From Deltaproteobacteria bacterium (GTDB taxonomy: Bacteria > Myxococcota_A > Polyangia > Polyangiales > Polyangiaceae), in NCBI GenBank assembly GCA_016218915.1, contig JACRCQ010000072.1:1-64000 (forward strand): a stretch of 64,000 nt of DNA, written 5' to 3'. Positions 43,880 through 51,581 of this stretch are shown in pieces. Position 1 is the first letter of the stretch; every line of letters starts with the position of its first letter. The notes beneath the pieces were generated by a model, which saw nothing but the letters and a program-made list of their open reading frames with translations, was not told where the DNA came from and searched no databases. The translations under genes and the position numbers were made by a program.

Positions 43880-45442
43880 TCAGCCCGCTCTCATCCGGTC
43901 CTCGAATGCGGTCAACGCTGCCTTGGCACCTTCGCCGATGGCAATGACGATCTGCTTGAAGGGAACGTTGGTGACGTCTCCTGCAGCATAGACGCCCTTG
44001 GCACTCGTCCGGCCGTGGGCGTCCACCAGGATCTCGCCCATGCGGTTCGTCTCGACCACGTCCTTGATGACCGCGCTGTTGGGCACAAGCCCGATCTGGA
44101 CGAATACGCCTGCGAGCGCCACCTCACGCGCTTCGTCCGTCTCGCGGTCGCGATAGCGAATCGACTGGACCCCGTTCGCGTCCCCCACGATCTCCGTCGT
44201 GCGAGCGTTGGTGATCACCGTCACGTTCGGAAGCGAGGACAGCTTCTTGACCAGGACGTCGTCGGCCTTGAGCTTGTCGAGGAACTCCAGGAGCGTGACG
44301 TGCGAGCAGATTCCCGCGAGGTCGATGGCGGCCTCGACGCCGGAGTTGCCGCCGCCCACCACGGCGACCGGGCGCCCCTTGTAGAACGGCCCGTCGCAAT
44401 GCGGGCAGAAAGCAACGCCGCGACCGAGGAACTCCTTTTCGCCCGGAATGCCCAGCTCGCGCCAGCGAGCACCGGTTGCGACGATCAGGCGATCTGCCAG
44501 GACGAGCTCGCCGCCCTTGAGGTGCAGGCGTTTCTGGGTGCCGTCCTCCACGGACTCCACCCGTCGGTGCTCGAGCACCTCCACCGGGTAGCCGCGTACA
44601 TGGCGCTCGAGATCCGCAGCCAGCCTGGCGCCTTCGGTGTAGGTCACGGAAATGAGATTTTCGATGCCGAGCGTTTCCTGAACCTGTCCACCCATGCGCT
44701 CGGTGATCAGCGCGGTCTTGAGGCCCTTTCGGGCGCTGTAGATCGCCGCGGATGCGCCTGCTGGGCCGCCGCCCAGGACCACCACGTCGTACGCCCGTGG
44801 CTCGTCCAGCTTCGTCTCCTCGCCCGCACCACGGGCCTGGCTCGAGCCGAACCTCTCCTCCAGCGCATCCAGGAGCTCCGCCAGGGAAGCGCGTCCCACG
44901 TGAAGGACCTCGTCGCCCGCGTAGACCGTCGGCACGGCCTGGATGCCGAGCCGCTGGACCTCCTCGGCAACCAACGCCCCGTCGATCATCTCATGCCGGA
45001 AGTCGCCATGCATGATCGCCATGAGGTTCAGGGCCTGAACCACGTCAGGGCAGTTCGTGCAGGAGAGTGAAACATAGGTGCGCAGCGCGATCGGGCCTCG
45101 CAGCCTCTTCACGCGCGAGAGCACGGATTCGTCCGGGAGCTTTCCCCGGCCGTCGGCATTCAGAATCGCCAGAACGACCGAGGAGAATTCGTGGCCTCCG
45201 GGCACTCCCCGGAAGTTCACGCCGGTCGGCACGCCGTTCTTGAGCAGGGCGAAGTGCACCTCGCTCGACTCCGGCCCTGTCTCCACCACGCGCAGCCGCG
45301 GGCTGGCAGAGGCGAGCGAGTCGAGCATGTCCCGAAGCTCGCCCTGTCGAGCGTGATGGCTCGGCGAGATGGCAAGCACGTAGTCGTCCTGGAGCTCCTT
45401 GAAAAGTCCTCGAAGCTGCTCGATGAGCTCATTGTCCAACAT
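43880..45442 (-). CDS. ahpF: Alkyl hydroperoxide reductase subunit F
   Basis: A 520-residue flavoprotein. ATG 45442 follows a textbook aggagg site. The N-terminal domain carries the thioredoxin-like CxxC (C128, C131 in SCTNCPDV). The FAD/NADH domains hold VVLGGGPAGASAAIYSARKG (FAD dinucleotide fold), VAVVGGGNSGVEAAIDLAG (NADH fold), and the second redox pair C346/C349 in FCPHCDGPF. The length equals that of E. coli AhpF. It passes electrons from NADH to AhpC for peroxide reduction. It is the third gene of a perR-ahpC-ahpF operon, with 117 bp between ahpC and ahpF. Confidence 0.95.
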   Translation of the reverse strand: MLDNELIEQLRGLFKELQDDYVLAISPSHHARQGELRDMLDSLASASPRLRVVETGPESSEVHFALLKNGVPTGVNFRGVPGGHEFSSVVLAILNADGRGKLPDESVLSRVKRLRGPIALRTYVSLSCTNCPDVVQALNLMAIMHGDFRHEMIDGALVAEEVQRLGIQAVPTVYAGDEVLHVGRASLAELLDALEERFGSSQARGAGEETKLDEPRAYDVVVLGGGPAGASAAIYSARKGLKTALITERMGGQVQETLGIENLISVTYTEGARLAADLERHVRGYPVEVLEHRRVESVEDGTQKRLHLKGGELVLADRLIVATGARWRELGIPGEKEFLGRGVAFCPHCDGPFYKGRPVAVVGGGNSGVEAAIDLAGICSHVTLLEFLDKLKADDVLVKKLSSLPNVTVITNARTTEIVGDANGVQSIRYRDRETDEAREVALAGVFVQIGLVPNSAVIKDVVETNRMGEILVDAHGRTSAKGVYAAGDVTNVPFKQIVIAIGEGAKAALTAFEDRMRAG

Positions 45443-45559
45443 GGTCAGCCTCCTGATGCAACGGCCCGCAGGTGCCCGCGGATGCGCGTGGAGCACCCGA
45501 CTCCGACGAATCGGTGCTCCAGCGCAGGCGGACCTCGGTCCGAGAACGCTACGCGCGAC

Positions 45560-46126
45560 TCAGATCTTGCCTACCAGCTCGAGTCCGGGCTTGAGCGTCG
45601 CAGCGCCCGGCGTCCACTTGGCCGGGCAGACTTCGCCCGGATGTGATGCGACGAACTGGGCAGCCTGCACCTTGCGCAGAAGCTCGCCTGCGTCGCGTCC
45701 GATGCTGTTGTCATGCATCTCCGCAAGCTTGATGCGTCCTTCGGGATCCACGAGGAACGTGCCGCGGTAGGCGAGCCCCTCCTCTTCGATGTACACGCCA
45801 AACGCCTTGGAGAGCTCGCCCGTCGGATCCGCGAGCATCGGATACTTCACCTTCTTGATCGTCTCGGACGCGTCGGCCCACGCCTTGTGCACGAAGTGCG
45901 TGTCCGTGCTCACCGAGTAGATCTCGACGCCCATGGACTTGAACTTCTCGTAGCTGTCCGCCATGTCGCCGAGCTCGGTGGGGCAGATGAACGTGAAGTC
46001 AGCCGGGTAGAAGAAGAACACGGACCACTTGCCCGCGAGATCCTCGCTGGACACGGTCTTGAACTTGCCATTGTGATAGGCCTGGACCTTGAAGGACTGC
46101 AGCTTGGAATTGATGATGGTAGGCAT
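45560..46126 (-). CDS. ahpC: Alkyl hydroperoxide reductase subunit C (peroxiredoxin)
   Basis: A 188-residue 2-Cys peroxiredoxin. The peroxidatic Cys is C48 in FTFICPTE, the resolving Cys is C167 in HPGEVCPAKW, and the catalytic Arg/Thr contexts (YPADFTFICP, PLADPTGELS-like) are in place. The open frame extends far upstream, but the ATG at 46126, with an aggaag site, gives the standard AhpC length. It lies 20 bases after perR and is presumably induced by peroxide with it. It reduces H2O2 and organic hydroperoxides with AhpF as partner. Confidence 0.95.
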   Translation of the reverse strand: MPTIINSKLQSFKVQAYHNGKFKTVSSEDLAGKWSVFFFYPADFTFICPTELGDMADSYEKFKSMGVEIYSVSTDTHFVHKAWADASETIKKVKYPMLADPTGELSKAFGVYIEEEGLAYRGTFLVDPEGRIKLAEMHDNSIGRDAGELLRKVQAAQFVASHPGEVCPAKWTPGAATLKPGLELVGKI

Positions 46127-46146
46127 GAGAAGCTTCCTGTTCTGAA

Positions 46147-46650
46147 CTACGATGGAGTTCGGGTTGTCTTGGTTCGCGCGGCCTTGGATGGGGGCCGCTT
46201 TGCCTTGTCCGTCTTTTCGCAATCGGTGCAGACGCCCTGGACCTCCAGACGGACCTCCTGGATGGTTCCGAGCTTGGTTGCCTCGCCAGGCGGGGCGAAA
46301 GCGGTCGGGTTGTGTTCCATCAGATCCCAGACCCTCTGGCACCGCCTGCAGACGTAGTGATGATGTGGCCGGGATTCCGCGTCGAAGCGCACGCTGTCCC
46401 GACGCCCCAGGGTTCCCACGAGACCCAAGTCGTTGAGCATCCAGAGCGTGCGATAGACCGTGTCGAGCGACACGTTCGGGAATCGTTTCTGCACGCCCCG
46501 AAGGACCATCTCGGCGTCGGGGTGCGCGGAGCTGGCTGCGACGGCCCGGAACACCTCGAGGCGCTGCGGAGTGAGCCGCACGCCCCGGGTTCGACACAGC
46601 TCTTGAAACCGGTCGATGCGCTTCTGGAGCTCGATGGCTTGGACTTGCAT
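46147..46650 (-). CDS. perR: Fur-family regulator, PerR-like
   Basis: A 167-residue protein with the Fur fold: winged helix (LTPQRLEVFRAV, DTVYRTLWMLNDLGLVGTL) followed by a metal-sensing domain with RPHHHYVCRRC. Two Cys pairs (C101/C104 and C141/C144) make the structural zinc site of PerR/Fur proteins. H43 in SAHPDAEMV and the HHH cluster are candidate regulatory Fe/Mn ligands. Its position as first gene of an ahpCF operon favours PerR over Fur, which is the reason for the symbol. The C-terminal 25 residues are an extra Lys/Arg-rich tail. An inverted repeat at 46658-46689, just upstream, is the likely operator. Confidence 0.85.
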   Translation of the reverse strand: MQVQAIELQKRIDRFQELCRTRGVRLTPQRLEVFRAVAASSAHPDAEMVLRGVQKRFPNVSLDTVYRTLWMLNDLGLVGTLGRRDSVRFDAESRPHHHYVCRRCQRVWDLMEHNPTAFAPPGEATKLGTIQEVRLEVQGVCTDCEKTDKAKRPPSKAARTKTTRTPS

Positions 46651-46657
46651 AGGAGAA

Positions 46658-46689
46658 GTTCCTAGGTAGTAACAATTCCTATCTGGAAC
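46658..46689. promoter_or_regulatory. AT-rich inverted repeat before perR, candidate PerR operator
   Basis: GTTCCTAGG (46658-46666) is matched by CCTA (46678-46681) and GGAAC (46685-46689), an interrupted inverted repeat around an AT-rich centre, in an otherwise GC-rich region and eight bases from the perR start. It does not match the Bacillus PerR consensus closely, so binding by PerR is inferred from position. Confidence 0.4.
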
Positions 46690-46777
46690 CTGGGGGGCCC
46701 ACGGCGACTTGTCCAGCCCCCCCCGATCACTTTTTCTGACCCGGGCCGGCCAACGCGAAGGCGTCAGGAGCGGACCA

Positions 46778-48070
46778 TCAGCCGCGACGGTATTCCCACT
46801 CGCTCAGCACATTGAAGACCGCGTCCACGAGCCACGCGGCGCCTCGAAACCCCATCCAGGGAGCCTCGAACAGCGCATGGCGCACATGGCTGGGAAACCC
46901 GAGCTCCAGGAACGGAATCGGCAAGCTCCGGGCCGCATCCCTGACCTTGCCTGACCCGATCACCAGATCGAGCTCCCCGGCCTGCACAAGCTCAGCGAAA
47001 CGGGCCTCGAGCTGCGCAATCGCTGGATCCACCAGCAGCTCGGGTTCCTCCGCATCCTCGCCAGGCGCGCCCAACGCCTCATCTCTCCGCGCATGCAGCG
47101 CCATCAGCACGACCCGCATGCCCAGCTCGCGGAGCATCGCGCTGAGCCCTCGCGCCATTGCCGGCTCCGCTGCGATCGCCACGCAGCGTCCCGCCAGGTG
47201 CCGTCGCACAACCCATTCGAGCCGGGGCACCAGCGCATCCAGCTCGGCCCGGATGAACGCCTCTGCGCGCTCCTGCTGCCCGCAGCGCCCTGCGATCGTC
47301 CGCAACCACGCGCAAGTGCCTTGCAGACCGATGGGGAGGCCCATCTCGATCGCCTCGCAGCCCAGCCTGCCGGCCAGATGCTTCGCTGCCTGGGTGCCGT
47401 ACGGCAGCGCAAGGATGAGCTCGGCCCTGGCAACATCCGACAGTCGTGCATACGAGCTTCCGTCAAGCCAGGTGCAGGCCACATCCAACGAGAGCGCCCC
47501 GAGCATCCGCTTCAGCTCGGCGAGGTTGGCCATCTGATCCTGCTCGAGGCGATCCATCAAGTGTCCGACGATCGCCACGCCCTTGCGCGCTGCGCTCTGT
47601 GGCAGCAGCGGGATCTTGCGAGCCAGCGCCAGCAGCGCGGCCTGGTATCCGTCGAGCCAGTCCTTGGACAGCGGACCCGTCGGGATCACGCACACCGGCA
47701 CCTCGAGCTCTGCTTCCAAGAGCTCTGCCAGCGGCTCGGCATCGACTCCGATCAGCTGGATGGCGCTGGACTGCACCGTGAGCATCACGGAGCAGCGTCG
47801 AGCCGCGACCATCTCGCGCACGCGGCGGTCCAGCTTGCGCTCGGTGCCCATCACGTAGTCGTTGGCGTCGAGGTTCGTGTATTGCACCCGATGCTGGCCG
47901 TCGGCGCGCGTCAGCGTGGACATCAGGTCGTGGTTGACCCCGACGTTGCCTGCCCGGTCCTCGCCGCAGCTGGCGCAATCGATCACGAGGGATGCATCGG
48001 AGATCGCGTTGACGGCGAGGGATACGCCGTCCAGGTAGCTTGGGGTCGTGGGGAGGCTGTGGCCGCTCAC
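46778..48070 (-). CDS. Nitrogenase component-1-like subunit with altered cluster ligands
   Basis: A 430-residue protein of the NifD/NifK/BchN/BchB fold class. The GTG start overlaps the upstream gene stop (GTGA). The N-terminus DGVSLAVNAISDASLVIDCASCG aligns by eye with the GAxxAxxGIxDAxxLxHGPxGC region. ANDYVMGTERKLDRRV aligns with the exDvvfGgekkL helix, and VQSSAIQLIGVDAE with the STCxxxLIGDD region. C35 seems to keep the second ligand. The first (position 11) and third (position 102) ligand positions are Ser. It is about as long as BchN/NflD-type subunits. It probably pairs with the 48067-50121 product and receives electrons from the NifH-like protein. The substrate is unknown. Confidence 0.75.
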   Translation of the reverse strand: MSGHSLPTTPSYLDGVSLAVNAISDASLVIDCASCGEDRAGNVGVNHDLMSTLTRADGQHRVQYTNLDANDYVMGTERKLDRRVREMVAARRCSVMLTVQSSAIQLIGVDAEPLAELLEAELEVPVCVIPTGPLSKDWLDGYQAALLALARKIPLLPQSAARKGVAIVGHLMDRLEQDQMANLAELKRMLGALSLDVACTWLDGSSYARLSDVARAELILALPYGTQAAKHLAGRLGCEAIEMGLPIGLQGTCAWLRTIAGRCGQQERAEAFIRAELDALVPRLEWVVRRHLAGRCVAIAAEPAMARGLSAMLRELGMRVVLMALHARRDEALGAPGEDAEEPELLVDPAIAQLEARFAELVQAGELDLVIGSGKVRDAARSLPIPFLELGFPSHVRHALFEAPWMGFRGAAWLVDAVFNVLSEWEYRRG

Positions 48071-50121
48071 GGTTTCCAGTCCGCCGGTGGAAGGTGTTGG
48101 TGATACCGCTGGAAGAAGGGAGTCTCCGCGAGGTTCAGCAGCCGGCGCAGCGTTCGCAAGCCGCCCTGGAATCCCATCTCGAAGTCAAAGGGAGACACCG
48201 GGACCTTGCCTGCTGTCGTGACGCGCCGATCCTGCGCCACTTCCGTGTACACGAGCTCGAACTTCCCCTTGCGAAGCAGGTCTCCGAGCGCGTCGAGGGC
48301 GTCGACCTTGGTCACGCTGAGCCCGGAATGGGACCGAAGCACCTCGCCCAGCCGCTGGCGTGCATGCTGGAAATCACGCTCGTGGCTGCCGGCGTGCGCA
48401 TGCGTGCGAACCACCATCACCTCCAGCGCAAATCCCATCTCGTCGAGACACCCGAGCCAAGGCACTCCCATCCTCACCATGCAATCGGGCTCTCGGAAGT
48501 GGCAATCGAGCAGGACAACCCCGACGCGATGGCCAGCCGCGCGCCGGGCAAGTGCATCCCAGCGCGCGCGCAGCGACGACATCCTTTGCTGGAAGAACGG
48601 CTCGCCCGGGGGCTCGACCGCGAGGAGGTTTGCCACCTCGAGCAGCCACGCTCGCGTGCCTTCGAGCCCAAAGGGGGCTGCTGCCTCGGCGCCCACCACG
48701 CCGCATTCCGGCTGCGCAAGTTCGAAGGCTTCCCGCACGTGCTTTGCGGGAAAGACGAGGTTGAGATCCGCATCCCGGAATCGACGCATCTCGTCGATGT
48801 CAAAGGTCGGCACCACGCATGCGTTGGTGCGGACGCTCATGCTCGAGAGCAGCTCCTGGAGCTCGGGCAGCGAGCGCGTGCGCGGCGAGCCGAAGCCGAT
48901 CAGGTTCACCGCCTTGCCAGGGGTGCGCGCCTTGGACTGGCTCAGCTCACGGACCAGATCGCGCCAGAACGCTCGCTGATTGTCCGCTTCGTCGAGGCGG
49001 ATCTCCACGTTGATCGTGGGCAGATTCCTGTGCTCGCGCCGCGCCTGCTGCACGACCGCAACCGAGTCGTCGCCGATCAGCCGAGGTACGCAGGAATCGA
49101 TCGCGACCAGGAGCGCGGGCTCATCCTGCTCGATGGTTTCCTGCAGCAGGCTTGCCAGGGCACCTTCCCCGCCGGACATGATCACAGCCTGCTCGCTGAG
49201 GTCGGTCAATCGAAGGCGTCGCAGGAACTCGAGGTTCGGGCGAAGCTCGGGTCGCGTCAGATAGAGCGATTGCGACGGGCCGGTCATGAGCGGGCAGTAG
49301 CTCAGGCACTCGCGATCCGAGTGGGCCACCATGCTGAGCCCCCCGGAGCAGCCTTGCAGAGCGTTCATGAGGCTGATGTCCGCAGGAACCGCATCATGCA
49401 GGAACGGGTTGATGAGCCGCTGTGCGCCCGCATCGCTTCGGGCGGAGCCCGCCGCGTCCTCGATGAAGCGCATCTGGGGATGCATGCTGAGTGCAAGCAC
49501 ATAGCCCACGAAATCGAGGATGGACCGCTCAGCGTCCGACGCCGGCATCCTGGCAGTGCACAGGGCGCACGGGCCGTAGTCGCGCACGACCTCTCCCTTC
49601 GCAGGTGCTCCGCGCGGGACCAGGTGCATCAAGAGCTCGGAGCCGGAAGAGCGAAAGCGAAGCTCGAACGCCCTGTCGCGGTGGGTCGCTTCGGCGAGGA
49701 GGTGATCGGCCCGGCGGGTCTGCCCCACGCAGAGAATCTCACCGCACAGCGACTCCAGCAGCCCAGGGCCGAATCGAACGTCGACCAGCTCCCGATTGCG
49801 CCGGGTCAGCAAGGCAGGCGTATGCTTGTGGAACATCGCAGTCAGCCTCGCCGCGACATGCCGCAGCGCTGCCTTGCCGAGCCTGGGATCGGTCGACGAC
49901 GCACGCTCCACCCACAGGCTTCCGCCGCGGAAGGTGGGCTTGTCCTCGCGCGGCGTGCCCACGTCCCACATCAGGTCGACCTGCTGTCCGGCTCCTGTGA
50001 GGTGCAGGCAGAGCGTGCCGTCCAGCCCAACCGTCGTTCCATCACAACCCCACGGACTGCCGGCAGCGACGAATCGCTCGAGCCAAGGGAAGAAGAAGTC
50101 GGGTTGGTTCGCCTTGATCAA
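48067..50121 (-). CDS. Nitrogenase component-1-like subunit with a long N-terminal extension
   Basis: A 684-residue protein with a TTG start and a gggag site six bases before it. Residues 1-240 are an extra region I do not recognise, with Cys at 26, 38, 126 and 131 and a CALC pair at 185-188. Residues 245-684 are a component-1-like domain: HSDREC (267-272) replaces HGPxGC, RLTDLSEQAVIMSGGEGAL aligns with the exDvifGgeekL helix, and SCVPRLIGDD (343-352) keeps the third cluster Cys (C344). C272 and C344 are candidate ligands, with D248 or C258 as a possible third, as Asp replaces one Cys in BchB. It probably forms a hetero-oligomer with the next gene product. Confidence 0.75.
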   Translation of the reverse strand: MIKANQPDFFFPWLERFVAAGSPWGCDGTTVGLDGTLCLHLTGAGQQVDLMWDVGTPREDKPTFRGGSLWVERASSTDPRLGKAALRHVAARLTAMFHKHTPALLTRRNRELVDVRFGPGLLESLCGEILCVGQTRRADHLLAEATHRDRAFELRFRSSGSELLMHLVPRGAPAKGEVVRDYGPCALCTARMPASDAERSILDFVGYVLALSMHPQMRFIEDAAGSARSDAGAQRLINPFLHDAVPADISLMNALQGCSGGLSMVAHSDRECLSYCPLMTGPSQSLYLTRPELRPNLEFLRRLRLTDLSEQAVIMSGGEGALASLLQETIEQDEPALLVAIDSCVPRLIGDDSVAVVQQARREHRNLPTINVEIRLDEADNQRAFWRDLVRELSQSKARTPGKAVNLIGFGSPRTRSLPELQELLSSMSVRTNACVVPTFDIDEMRRFRDADLNLVFPAKHVREAFELAQPECGVVGAEAAAPFGLEGTRAWLLEVANLLAVEPPGEPFFQQRMSSLRARWDALARRAAGHRVGVVLLDCHFREPDCMVRMGVPWLGCLDEMGFALEVMVVRTHAHAGSHERDFQHARQRLGEVLRSHSGLSVTKVDALDALGDLLRKGKFELVYTEVAQDRRVTTAGKVPVSPFDFEMGFQGGLRTLRRLLNLAETPFFQRYHQHLPPADWKP

Positions 50122-50142
50122 CGCATGCTCCCGGAGCGACGA

Positions 50143-50964
50143 CTACGCCACCATGGCATTGAGCACGAACTGCTCGAACTCGGTATCCTCGAGCGGGCGA
50201 GGGATGCAGCAGTCTTCCTGGGTCGTGGCCTGGATCTCCCCGAACAGAGCCGTGTAGTCGTGTGCGATCGCGCAGTCCGGCGCATGCTCGATCACGGTCC
50301 TGGAATGCCGCTCCGCCTCCTGCACCGCCTCGTGTTGCGGGATGGGGTGGAGCAGACGTGATCCGATTCTCGCGGCAAAGGCTTGGAGGGTTGCGAGCTC
50401 CTTGGACGATCCCCGCAAGTTGGCGACGACCCCTGCCAGGGCAACGCCGTTGCGCGCGTGGGTGACGATCGCCCGGCAGATGTTGTTTGCCGCGTACAGC
50501 GCCATGATCTCCCCAGAGGCCACGACATAGACCTCCCGGGCAAAGCCGCGCCGCAGGGGAGCTGCGAAGCCGCCGCACACGACGTCGCCGAGCACGTCGT
50601 AGACAACGACATCGTATCCGGACTCCAGGACCTTGGCCTCGCCGAGCACCTCGAACATGCGGGTGATTCCCCGACCGGCGCAGCCGACGCCAGGCTCAGG
50701 GCCGCCGGTCTCGACGCAGTCCACGCCCATGCGTCCGTGCATCACCACCTGCTCGCGCGTGAGCGTCTGGGTGCCCGGCACCTGCAGGAGACCCATGACC
50801 GTGCGGACCTGCTCGCGCGCAACCAGCTTGTAGGAGGAATCGTGCTTGGGATCGCAGCCCACCTGCAGCACGCGACGGCCATCCTTCGCGAACAACACGC
50901 TGATGTTCGTTGCGACGGTGGTCTTCCCAATGCCCCCTTTACCGTAGAACGCCAGGGTCCGCAT
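50143..50964 (-). CDS. NifH/BchL-like ATP-dependent reductase iron protein
   Basis: A 273-residue P-loop iron protein. ATG 50964 has aaggag five bases upstream; the frame open to 51033 runs into the promoter. It keeps the Walker A motif GKGGIGKTT (8-16), switch I VGCDPKHDSS (36-44; BchL-like His rather than the NifH Ala), the two cluster Cys C95 (GVGCAGRGI) and C130 (DVVCGGF), and R98. These define a homodimer holding one [4Fe-4S] cluster that gives electrons to a component-1 partner with ATP hydrolysis. Family members include NifH, BchL, BchX, CfbC and MarH. The partners encoded downstream match none of their systems, so the substrate is open. Confidence 0.92.
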   Translation of the reverse strand: MRTLAFYGKGGIGKTTVATNISVLFAKDGRRVLQVGCDPKHDSSYKLVAREQVRTVMGLLQVPGTQTLTREQVVMHGRMGVDCVETGGPEPGVGCAGRGITRMFEVLGEAKVLESGYDVVVYDVLGDVVCGGFAAPLRRGFAREVYVVASGEIMALYAANNICRAIVTHARNGVALAGVVANLRGSSKELATLQAFAARIGSRLLHPIPQHEAVQEAERHSRTVIEHAPDCAIAHDYTALFGEIQATTQEDCCIPRPLEDTEFEQFVLNAMVA

Positions 50965-50980
50965 GCATGCTCCTTGCGGC

Positions 50981-50999
50981 CGTCCCGTGCTTCGGGACG
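50981..50999 (-). promoter_or_regulatory. Stem-loop in the leader of the nitrogenase-like operon
   Basis: CGTCCCG (50981-50987) and CGGGACG (50993-50999) are perfectly complementary around a 5-base loop. In the minus-strand transcript the hairpin lies just before the aaggag ribosome-binding site, where it could stabilise the 5' end or adjust translation. Confidence 0.45.
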
Positions 51000-51005
51000 C
51001 ATGCG

Positions 51006-51033
51006 AGCGTACCGTTGGGCAAACGAGTGTCAA
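51006..51033 (-). promoter_or_regulatory. Candidate sigma-70-type promoter of the nitrogenase-like operon
   Basis: On the minus strand a perfect -35 TTGACA (51033-51028) is followed after 16 bp by TACGCT (51011-51006), a half-conserved -10. Transcription would start near 50999, at the foot of the leader hairpin, about 35 bases before the ATG. The flanking bases 51034-51044 are AT-richer than average. Confidence 0.5.
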
Positions 51034-51094
51034 TAGAACCCGTTTTTCACCTCGCTGCTTCCCTCACCCGAGACCGGTGCAGGGACCCCGTGGA

Positions 51095-51505
51095 TCAGGG
51101 GCACTTGCCGCGCAGACGTTCGAGCCAGCCCGTGCACGCCTGCGGCAGCCCGGGCGCTTCAGGCGTGCTCTGCAGGTACTTCAGCCGAGCGGCTTCGTTC
51201 TGGTAGCGGATCGCGTTGCCCGCAGCGATCTCAGCCTCCATGCGCTTCTCGCAACGCTTGTAGAGATCGAGGTACTCGTCGCACTGCTGGATACCCGTGA
51301 TCGGCTCCCCTATCGATGGGACCACGGGCCGCGCAGGCGCGGCTTCCTCGCGCGTCGCAGATGCCTCGGCCAAGGCAGGCCTGTCCGAGGGTGCTGCCGC
51401 TGGAACCACTGCCGCTGCGGAGGGCTCTCTTGCGGGCTGTTGCCCGCTGCCGCACGCGCCCGTTGCCACCGAAATCGACACCGCGATCATCCACCTGCTT
51501 CCCAT
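51095..51505 (-). CDS. Small lipoprotein of unknown function
   Basis: A 136-residue protein with a signal peptide ending in VATGAC (lipid anchor), an Ala/Pro-rich linker and a C-terminal segment with four Cys (GIQQCDEYLDLYKRCEKRME, then QACTGWLERLRGKCP). I recall this CDxYLxxYxxC pattern in many myxobacterial lipoproteins of unknown role. The start may instead be the TTG at 51541. It is 60 bp upstream of the nitrogenase-like promoter on the same strand, so it is probably not part of that operon. Confidence 0.6.
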   Translation of the reverse strand: MGSRWMIAVSISVATGACGSGQQPAREPSAAAVVPAAAPSDRPALAEASATREEAAPARPVVPSIGEPITGIQQCDEYLDLYKRCEKRMEAEIAAGNAIRYQNEAARLKYLQSTPEAPGLPQACTGWLERLRGKCP

Positions 51506-51581
51506 CACATGGGCATAACCCTGAACCTTGGGGATAGGCAATGCGACCCATCCTGGGATCCGTTAGAATCCATCCACGAAC

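Noticed and set aside
48040-50361. 773-codon plus-strand frame opposite the nitrogenase-like subunit
   Set aside because: Arg/His/Gln-rich shadow; the minus strand has recognisable motifs and coupled starts.
46778-50964. A true nitrogen-fixing NifHDK system
   Set aside because: The component-1 subunits lack the usual Cys ligands, are not NifD/NifK in length or motif, and nifE/N/B and NifA-type promoter elements are absent.
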